From Alsobacter soli (lineage in GTDB: Bacteria; Pseudomonadota; Alphaproteobacteria; Rhizobiales; Beijerinckiaceae), in assembly GCF_003004785.1 (NCBI RefSeq), contig NZ_PVZS01000010.1:62001-126000 (forward strand): DNA of 64,000 bases. Reading direction: 5' to 3'. Both the position numbers and the translations under genes were made by a program. The notes below the pieces were generated by a model that made no database searches, was not told the DNA's origin, and saw only the letters and a list, made by a program, of their open reading frames with translations. Shown piece by piece: positions 56,008 through 64,000 of the stretch. Position 1 is the stretch's first letter, and every line of letters starts with the position of its first letter.

Positions 56008-56213
56008 TGCCCTTCGTCAACCTGAAGATCACGAAGACGAACCTGAACCGGGAAACCAAGGCGCAGATCGTGAAGGAGTTCAGCGAAACTCTCGTTCGCG
56101 TTCTGGGTAAGAAGCCCGAGACGATCCACATCGTGTTCGACGTCGTCGAGGACGAGAACTGGGGTCACGCGGGCAAGCTTGTCGCCGAGACCCGGCAAAT
56201 TGCGAGGGACTGA
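56007..56213 (+). CDS. 4-oxalocrotonate tautomerase-family protein between sucC and sucD
   Basis: A protein of 68 residues starting Met-Pro, so that Pro1 becomes the catalytic N-terminal base after Met removal. [10 protein letters not shown] and [16 protein letters not shown] match the 4-OT/YdcE small tautomerase family, and the length fits. Arg11 of the classical enzyme is Asn here, so substrate preference probably differs. It is coupled by one-base TGATG overlaps to both sucC and sucD. It is likely co-produced with the ligase subunits; its substrate (an enol/keto acid) is unknown. Confidence 0.88.
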   Translation: MPFVNLKITKTNLNRETKAQIVKEFSETLVRVLGKKPETIHIVFDVVEDENWGHAGKLVAETRQIARD

Positions 56214-57097
56214 TGTCCGTCCTCATTGACGCCAACACGAAGGTCATCTGCCAGGGCTTCACCGGCAAGAACGGCACCTTCCATTCCGAGCAGGCCATCG
56301 CGTATGGCACCAAGATGGTCGGCGGCACCTCGCCCGGGAAGGGCGGGACCACCCATCTCGGCCTGCCGGTGTTCGACACCGTCGCCGAGGCGCGCGAGAA
56401 GACGGGCGCGGACGCGTCCGTGATCTACGTGCCGCCGCCCGGCGCCGCCGACGCGATCTGCGAGGCGATCTCGGCCGAGATCCCGCTGATCGTCTGCATC
56501 ACCGAGGGCATCCCGGTGCTCGACATGGTGAAGGTGAAGCGCGCCCTGCAGGGCTCGAAGTCGCGCCTGGTCGGCCCGAACTGCCCGGGCGTGATGACGG
56601 CCGGCGAGTGCAAGATCGGCATCATGCCGGGCAACATCTTCTCCAAGGGCAATGTCGGCATCGTGTCGCGGTCAGGAACCCTGACCTACGAGGCGGTGTT
56701 CCAGACCACCCGCGAGGGCCTCGGCCAGACCACGGCCGTGGGCATCGGCGGCGACCCCGTCAAGGGCACCGAGTTCATCGAGGTGCTGGAGATGTTCCTG
56801 GCCGACCCGAAGACCGAGTCGATCATCATGATCGGCGAGATCGGCGGCTCGGCCGAGGAGGACGCGGCGCAGTTCCTGGCCGACGAGGCGAAGCGCGGGC
56901 GCAAGAAGCCGACGGTCGGCTTCATCGCCGGCCGCACGGCGCCTCCCGGCCGCCGCATGGGCCACGCCGGCGCGATCATCTCGGGCGGCAAGGGCGGCGC
57001 CGAGGACAAGATCGCCGCCATGGAAGCCGCGGGCATCCGCGTCTCCCCGTCGCCGGCCCGCCTCGGCAAGACCCTCGTGGAAGTGCTGAAGGGCTGA
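56213..57097 (+). CDS. sucD: Succinate-CoA ligase alpha subunit
   Basis: A subunit of 294 residues that carries the phosphohistidine and binds Co[42 protein letters not shown] and the active-site [16 protein letters not shown] (phospho-His) are all conserved. The ATG overlaps the tautomerase stop. Confidence 0.98.
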   Translation: MSVLIDANTKVICQGFTGKNGTFHSEQAIAYGTKMVGGTSPGKGGTTHLGLPVFDTVAEAREKTGADASVIYVPPPGAADAICEAISAEIPLIVCITEGIPVLDMVKVKRALQGSKSRLVGPNCPGVMTAGECKIGIMPGNIFSKGNVGIVSRSGTLTYEAVFQTTREGLGQTTAVGIGGDPVKGTEFIEVLEMFLADPKTESIIMIGEIGGSAEEDAAQFLADEAKRGRKKPTVGFIAGRTAPPGRRMGHAGAIISGGKGGAEDKIAAMEAAGIRVSPSPARLGKTLVEVLKG

Positions 57098-57105
57098 GCT
57101 GACCC

Positions 57106-57263
57106 CTTCTCCCCGGCACGGGGAGAAGAGCCTGCCCTCGGGCTTGACCCGAGGGTGGCGCGAAGCGCCGGATGAGGGGCTCTCCCCTCACCCCAGCCCT
57201 CTCCCCGTTCCGGGGAGAGGGGGCAGATTGCGGCCCTTTTTCTCCGGACGGACCGGGGAGAGG
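57106..57263. repeat. Multi-hairpin GC-rich repeat between sucD and sucA
   Basis: Three small palindromes in a row: CTTCTCCCCGGCACGGGGAG, CCCTCGGGCTTGACCCGAGG and CCTCTCCCCGTTCCGGGGAG. Similar CCCCTCACCCCAGCCC-type text occurs near 30768 and 37920. It fills most of the 225-base gap inside the TCA cluster; no gene is seen. Confidence 0.6.
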
Positions 57264-57322
57264 GCGACAGGCGGCCCCCCGCCAAAGAAATCGACGGCGC
57301 CACGGCGGCGCGGGAGAGACAC

Positions 57323-60295
<2,973 letters not shown>

Positions 60296-60374
60296 CCGCG
60301 CAGACCCTCTTTCCCGCTGCCGTCCCACCTTTCGACTTCTTCAGGGCCGTTCCGCCCGCATCCCAGACGAGACC

Positions 60375-61619
60375 ATGGCGACTGACATCCGCGTTCCGAC
60401 TCTCGGCGAGTCGGTCACTGAAGCCACCATCGGCAAGTGGTTCAAGAAGCCGGGCGAGGCCGTGAAGGCCGACGAGCCCCTCGTCGAGCTCGAGACCGAC
60501 AAGGTCACCCTCGAGGTGAACGCGCCTGCCGGCGGCGTGCTCGCCGAGATCTCCGCCAAGGAAGGCGAGACGGTGGGCGTGGGCGCCCTGCTGGGCTCCA
60601 TCTCGGCGGACGGCGCCGGCGCCGGCGCGACCCCGGTCGCCGCCAAGGCGGCCGAGCAGCCGAAGCCGCAGGACACGCCGAAGGCCGCCCCGGCCACCGC
60701 CGCCGCGCCCGCCAAGGTGCTGCCGGCCGGCACGCCCCAGGCCCCGTCCGTGACCCGCCTCGCCGCCGAGAGCGGCGTGGAGCCCTCGTCCGTGGCCGGC
60801 ACCGGCAAGGACGGCCGCGTCACCAAGGGCGACATGCTGGCCGCCATCTCGACGGGCGCCTCCGCTCCCGCGCCGGCCGCCCCGGTCCAGGTCCGCGCTC
60901 CCTCAGCGCCGGACGACGCCTCGCGCGAAGAGCGCGTGCGCATGACCAAGCTGCGCCAGACGATCGCGCGGCGCCTGAAGGACGCCCAGAACACCGCGGC
61001 CATGCTGACGACCTTCAACGAGGTCGACATGACCGAGGTGATGGCGCTGCGCGCCCGCTACAAGGACGTGTTCGAGAAGAAGCACGGCAACAAGCTCGGC
61101 TTCATGGGCTTCTTCGTGAAGGCCTGCGTGCAGGCGCTCAAGGAGCTGCCGGCCGTCAACGCCGAGATCGACGGCACGGACCTCGTCTACAAGAACTACT
61201 ACCACGTCGGCATCGCGGTCGGCACGGACAAGGGCCTCGTGGTCCCGGTGGTGCGCGACGCCGACCAGCTCTCCATCTCGGGCATCGAGAAGACCATCGC
61301 CGACTTCGGCCGCCGCGCCCGCGACGGCCAGCTGAAGATCGAGGAGATGCAGGGCGGCACCTTCACGATCACGAACGGCGGCATCTACGGCTCGCTGATG
61401 TCGACGCCGATCCTGAACGCGCCGCAGTCGGGCATCCTGGGCATGCACAAGATCCAGGAGCGCCCAATGGTGGTCGGCGGCAAGATCGAGATCCGCCCGA
61501 TGATGTACCTGGCGCTCTCCTACGACCACCGCATCGTCGACGGCAAGGAGGCCGTGACCTTCCTGGTGCGCGTCAAGGAGGCCCTGGAGGACCCGGCGCG
61601 CCTCGTGCTGGATCTCTGA
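60375..61619 (+). CDS. sucB: Dihydrolipoyllysine succinyltransferase (E2 of 2-OGDH)
   Basis: A protein of 414 residues. Lipoyl domain 1-80 with lipoyl-lysine in [16 protein letters not shown], Ala/Pro-rich linkers, peripheral subunit-binding domain ([20 protein letters not shown]) and catalytic domain ending in [14 protein letters not shown] with His and Asp active residues. It forms the core of the 2-oxoglutarate dehydrogenase complex. It follows sucA by 79 bases. Confidence 0.98.
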   Translation: MATDIRVPTLGESVTEATIGKWFKKPGEAVKADEPLVELETDKVTLEVNAPAGGVLAEISAKEGETVGVGALLGSISADGAGAGATPVAAKAAEQPKPQDTPKAAPATAAAPAKVLPAGTPQAPSVTRLAAESGVEPSSVAGTGKDGRVTKGDMLAAISTGASAPAPAAPVQVRAPSAPDDASREERVRMTKLRQTIARRLKDAQNTAAMLTTFNEVDMTEVMALRARYKDVFEKKHGNKLGFMGFFVKACVQALKELPAVNAEIDGTDLVYKNYYHVGIAVGTDKGLVVPVVRDADQLSISGIEKTIADFGRRARDGQLKIEEMQGGTFTITNGGIYGSLMSTPILNAPQSGILGMHKIQERPMVVGGKIEIRPMMYLALSYDHRIVDGKEAVTFLVRVKEALEDPARLVLDL

Positions 61620-61630
61620 GCGTCGCCGTC

Positions 61631-61709
61631 GTCATGCCCGGGCTCGTCCCGGGCATCCTTCTTCTGAACCCGGCCGCGTGGATGGCCGGGGCAAGCCCGG
61701 CCATGACGG
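61631..61709. repeat. Dispersed palindromic repeat, family C, copy 3
   Basis: GTCATGCCCGGGCTCGTCCC to GGCCGGGGCAAGCCCGGCCA then TGACGG, placed between sucB and lpd in the same transcription unit. Confidence 0.75.
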
Positions 61710-61724
61710 GCACGGAGCATTCGC

Positions 61725-63122
61725 ATGTCCTACGACCTCATCGTCATCGGCACCGGCCCCGGCGGCTACGTGTGCGCCATCCGGGCGGCCCAGCTGGGGC
61801 TGAAGACCGCCGTGGTGGAGAAGCGCAAGACCCACGGGGGCACCTGCCTGAACGTGGGCTGCATCCCGTCCAAGGCGCTGCTGCACGCGTCCGAGGTGTT
61901 CGAGGAGGCCGGGCACGACTTCCCGGCGCTGGGCGTGATGGTCGGCAAGCCTGAGCTCGACCTGCCGGCGATGATGAAGCACAAGGACGACACGGTGGCG
62001 GCCAACGTCAACGGCGTCGGCTTCCTGCTCAAAAAGAACAAGGTCGACGCCTTCCACGGCGCCGGGACCATCGTGGCCCCCGGCCAGGTGAAGGTGACGG
62101 CCGAGGACGGCTCGACCCAGACGCTGGAGACCAAGGCCATCGTGATCGCCACCGGCTCGGACGTCGCGCCGCTGCCGGGCGTGGCCATCGACGAGAAGGT
62201 GGTGGTCTCCTCGACCGGGGCGATCGCGCTGGACAAGGTCCCGGGCAAGCTGCTGGTGGTTGGGGCGGGCGTCATCGGCCTCGAACTCGGCTCCGTGTGG
62301 CGGCGCCTGGGGGCGGAGGTGACCGTCGTCGAGTTCCTCGACCGCATCCTGCCCGGCATGGACAACGAGGTCGCCAAGCAGTTCCAGCGCCTGCTGGAGA
62401 AGCAGGGCATCAAGTTCATCCTCGGCAACAAGGTCAGCAAGGTCGAGACGGCCGGCGCCGGCGCCACGGTTTCGGTGGAGCCCGCCCAGGGCGGCGAGGC
62501 GCAGACGCTTGACGCGGACGTGGTGCTGGTCGCCATCGGCCGCCGCCCCTACACGGAGGGCCTCGGGCTGGAGCAGGTCGGCGTGGCGCTGGAGCGCGGC
62601 CGCGTGGTGATCGACGAGCACTTCCAGACCAACGTGCCGGGCATCTTCGCCATCGGCGACGTGGTGCGCGGCCCGATGCTGGCCCACAAGGCCGAGGACG
62701 AGGGCGTCGCGGTGGCCGAGATCCTGGCCGGCAAGGCCGGGCACGTGAACTACAACGTCATCCCGGGCGTGGTGTACACGCAGCCGGAGGTCGCCTCCGT
62801 CGGCCAGACCGAGGAGGAGGTGAAGGCCTCGGGCGTCGCCTACGCGATCGGCAAGTTCCCCTTCACGGCCAACGGCCGCGCCCGCGCCATGCGGCATTCG
62901 GACGGCTTCGTGAAGGTGATCGCCGACGCCAACACCGACCGGGTGCTGGGCGTCCACATCGTCGGCTACGGCGCCGGCGAGATGATCCACGAGGCGGCCG
63001 TGCTGATGGAGTTCGGCGGGTCTTCAGAGGACCTGGCGCGGACCTGCCACGCGCACCCCACCATGAGCGAGGCCGTGAAGGAAGCCGCCATGGCGGTGGA
63101 GAAGCGGGCGATCCATATTTGA
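61725..63122 (+). CDS. lpdA: Dihydrolipoyl dehydrogenase
   Basis: A flavoprotein of 465 residues (E3) that reoxidises dihydrolipoamide with NAD. FAD loop [18 protein letters not shown], redox disulfide [20 protein letters not shown] loop [15 protein letters not shown], and the His-Glu pair in [14 protein letters not shown] are all present. It is the last TCA gene, with a terminator just after. Confidence 0.98.
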   Translation: MSYDLIVIGTGPGGYVCAIRAAQLGLKTAVVEKRKTHGGTCLNVGCIPSKALLHASEVFEEAGHDFPALGVMVGKPELDLPAMMKHKDDTVAANVNGVGFLLKKNKVDAFHGAGTIVAPGQVKVTAEDGSTQTLETKAIVIATGSDVAPLPGVAIDEKVVVSSTGAIALDKVPGKLLVVGAGVIGLELGSVWRRLGAEVTVVEFLDRILPGMDNEVAKQFQRLLEKQGIKFILGNKVSKVETAGAGATVSVEPAQGGEAQTLDADVVLVAIGRRPYTEGLGLEQVGVALERGRVVIDEHFQTNVPGIFAIGDVVRGPMLAHKAEDEGVAVAEILAGKAGHVNYNVIPGVVYTQPEVASVGQTEEEVKASGVAYAIGKFPFTANGRARAMRHSDGFVKVIADANTDRVLGVHIVGYGAGEMIHEAAVLMEFGGSSEDLARTCHAHPTMSEAVKEAAMAVEKRAIHI

Positions 63123-63148
63123 TCGCTTTCGCGCGTCCCTGAATGCAG

Positions 63149-63181
63149 AAGCCCCGGCGCAGAGCATGCGCCGGGGCTTTT
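63149..63181 (+). terminator. Intrinsic terminator after lpd
   Basis: A 13-base perfect stem (AAGCCCCGGCGCA at 63149-63161, complement at 63167-63179) with a 5-base loop, ending in TTTT. It is 27 bases after the lpd stop and closes the TCA cluster. Confidence 0.9.
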
Positions 63182-63186
63182 CGTTT

Positions 63187-63271
63187 CCGTCATTGCGAGC
63201 GGAGCGAAGCAATCCAGCGGCCCGGCGCGTGGCTTTGGATTGCTTCGTCGCTGCGCTCCTCGCAATGACGG
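63187..63271. repeat. Dispersed palindromic repeat, family A, copy 6
   Basis: CGTCATTGCGAGCGGAGCGA (then AGCAATCCAG) and TGGATTGCTTCGTCGCTGCG (then CTCCTCGCAATGACGG). The clearest copy of the family. Confidence 0.85.
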
Positions 63272-63284
63272 GGAAGATTACGGC

Positions 63285-63851
63285 TCAGAACAAATGCACG
63301 GCCATCGGGGCGAAGGCTGCGATGGCCATGAAGGCGACGCCGAGGACGCCGAGGCCGGCGGCGAGCCAGACCAGGCCGCCGATGCCGGTGATGATCGACG
63401 ACGAGGCGATCACGATGGCGAGCTGGAGGGCCGCGGAGGAGACCTCGTAATGGTCGTGCTTGCGGCCCTGGTAGTCGCGCTTGTCCTCGGCGGACTTGGC
63501 GCGGGCGGCGAGCTCCTTGCGGCCTTCCCCGGTGTCGGGCTCGCTCTCCCAGCGCGCCACCGTCTGCTTCCAGGACTCCAGGCGCTTTTCCGCGGCGGCC
63601 TTCTGGGCCGGATCGGTCATGGCCTGGAGATTCAGGTCGAGCTGCTCGCCCGCGGTCCGCACCACGGTGCCGCGGATCGTCTTGGCCTGGAAGAAGGCCC
63701 AGAGATTGGAGGCCTCCACGTTGTAGGCCAGCGAGTTGGTCTGCGCCTCGTTGCCGCCCTGCTCCGAGAAGGCCAGGAACAACGCCAGGACGCCGATGAG
63801 CAGCGCCACCTTCTTGTTGCCGCCCTCGACGGCGCCCGCTTCGTGCGACAT
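63285..63851 (-). CDS. DUF4337-family membrane protein
   Basis: A protein of 188 residues. Helix 1 (about 14-30, VALLIGVLALFLAFSEQGG), a central helical, charged part with NLWAFFQAKTIRGTV, and two C-terminal hydrophobic helices (about 140-188, SAALQLAIVIASSSIITGIG, then LVWLAAGLGVLGVAFMAI). This is the DUF4337 pattern. Its function is unknown. It is convergent with lpd. Confidence 0.85.
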   Translation of the reverse strand: MSHEAGAVEGGNKKVALLIGVLALFLAFSEQGGNEAQTNSLAYNVEASNLWAFFQAKTIRGTVVRTAGEQLDLNLQAMTDPAQKAAAEKRLESWKQTVARWESEPDTGEGRKELAARAKSAEDKRDYQGRKHDHYEVSSAALQLAIVIASSSIITGIGGLVWLAAGLGVLGVAFMAIAAFAPMAVHLF

Positions 63852-63924
63852 GGGTACTCAGCCTCCCTCCAAGGACGGCCGCGGATTTGAGGGATGATTC
63901 GCGTCGCGCGCAAGGGCGCGCCGC

Positions 63925-64000
63925 TATCCTGCCCGCGGGTGGGCGGCGTTGTAGGCGGCCAGCAGGCGGGACGTGTCCACCTCCGTATAGATTTGCGTGG
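63925..64000 (-). CDS. Tyrosine recombinase (XerC-like), C-terminal end only
   Basis: The last 25 codons of a minus-strand gene that continues beyond the window: TQIYTEVDTSRLLAAYNAAH followed by PRAG and a TAG stop at 63927-63925. TQIYT holds the nucleophilic Tyr of XerC/XerD recombinases, and the AYxxAHPR end is typical of XerC, which resolves chromosome dimers at dif. The frame was read directly from the sequence; too little is present to exclude XerD or an integrase. Confidence 0.75.

Overview
The window is a GC-rich chromosomal segment from an alphaproteobacterium, most likely of the order Hyphomicrobiales (Rhizobiales). This is inferred from protein character and gene order: trpF-trpB-trpA-accD, tlpA divergent from argH-lptM-lysA, zapE close to mdh-sucCD-sucAB-lpd, a GlnD with two ACT domains, an AccD without a zinc ribbon, and GcrA-like and PAS/Aer-like proteins. 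Almost all DNA is coding. I see no tRNA or rRNA gene, phage, insertion sequence or CRISPR array.

Layout. 1-4.3 kb: end of gshB, then a minus-strand aliphatic-sulfonate type ABC transporter operon (binding protein, permease, ATPase) ending in an OsmC-like gene, with a recognisable promoter. 4.3-15 kb: glnD, hemW, trpF-trpB-trpA-accD and a class A penicillin-binding protein. 15-24.5 kb: a minus-strand signalling region. It holds a soluble PAS/chemoreceptor-like protein, a membrane protein of the LPG-synthase/flippase-like family, a polyamine-type binding protein, and four overlapping genes: a TRAP-type periplasmic binding protein, a membrane histidine kinase, a receiver-DUF3369-histidine kinase hybrid and a receiver-class III cyclase fusion. 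24.6-30.6 kb: a His-rich secreted mini-protein, an AI-2E/PerM family permease, and a plus-strand cluster of a small HTH protein, a phosphoesterase, a protein kinase-Usp fusion, a cupin and a UdgX-type uracil-DNA glycosylase. 30.9-36.1 kb: choline-sulfatase, WrbA, and a TPP-riboswitch operon thiM-thiE-TRAP binding protein. 36.2-46.6 kb: Na/phosphate cotransporter, gluQ, an AlkA-like glycosylase, an esterase, an iron alcohol dehydrogenase with a hotdog thioesterase, tlpA, argH-lptM-lysA. 46.8-53.4 kb: a chemoreceptor, a GNAT protein, zapE, an NRAMP-like transporter and a TetR regulator. 53.7-63.1 kb: the TCA cluster mdh-sucC-(tautomerase)-sucD-sucA-sucB-lpd, closed by an intrinsic terminator. 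The window ends with a DUF4337 membrane protein and the 3' end of a xerC-like recombinase gene.

How the parts fit together. Most of the window is housekeeping: nitrogen sensing, heme-related, tryptophan, fatty acid, arginine/lysine, thiamine and TCA functions. The least ordinary parts are the TRAP-binding-protein-led phosphorelay/cyclase operon (18.7-24.5 kb), the TRAP binding protein placed in a TPP-riboswitch thiamine-salvage operon, the 4-oxalocrotonate tautomerase-like gene between sucC and sucD, and the phosphoesterase/kinase-Usp/UdgX cluster. At least three families of dispersed imperfect palindromes occupy many gaps, and one copy contains three perfect 39-bp tandem repeats.
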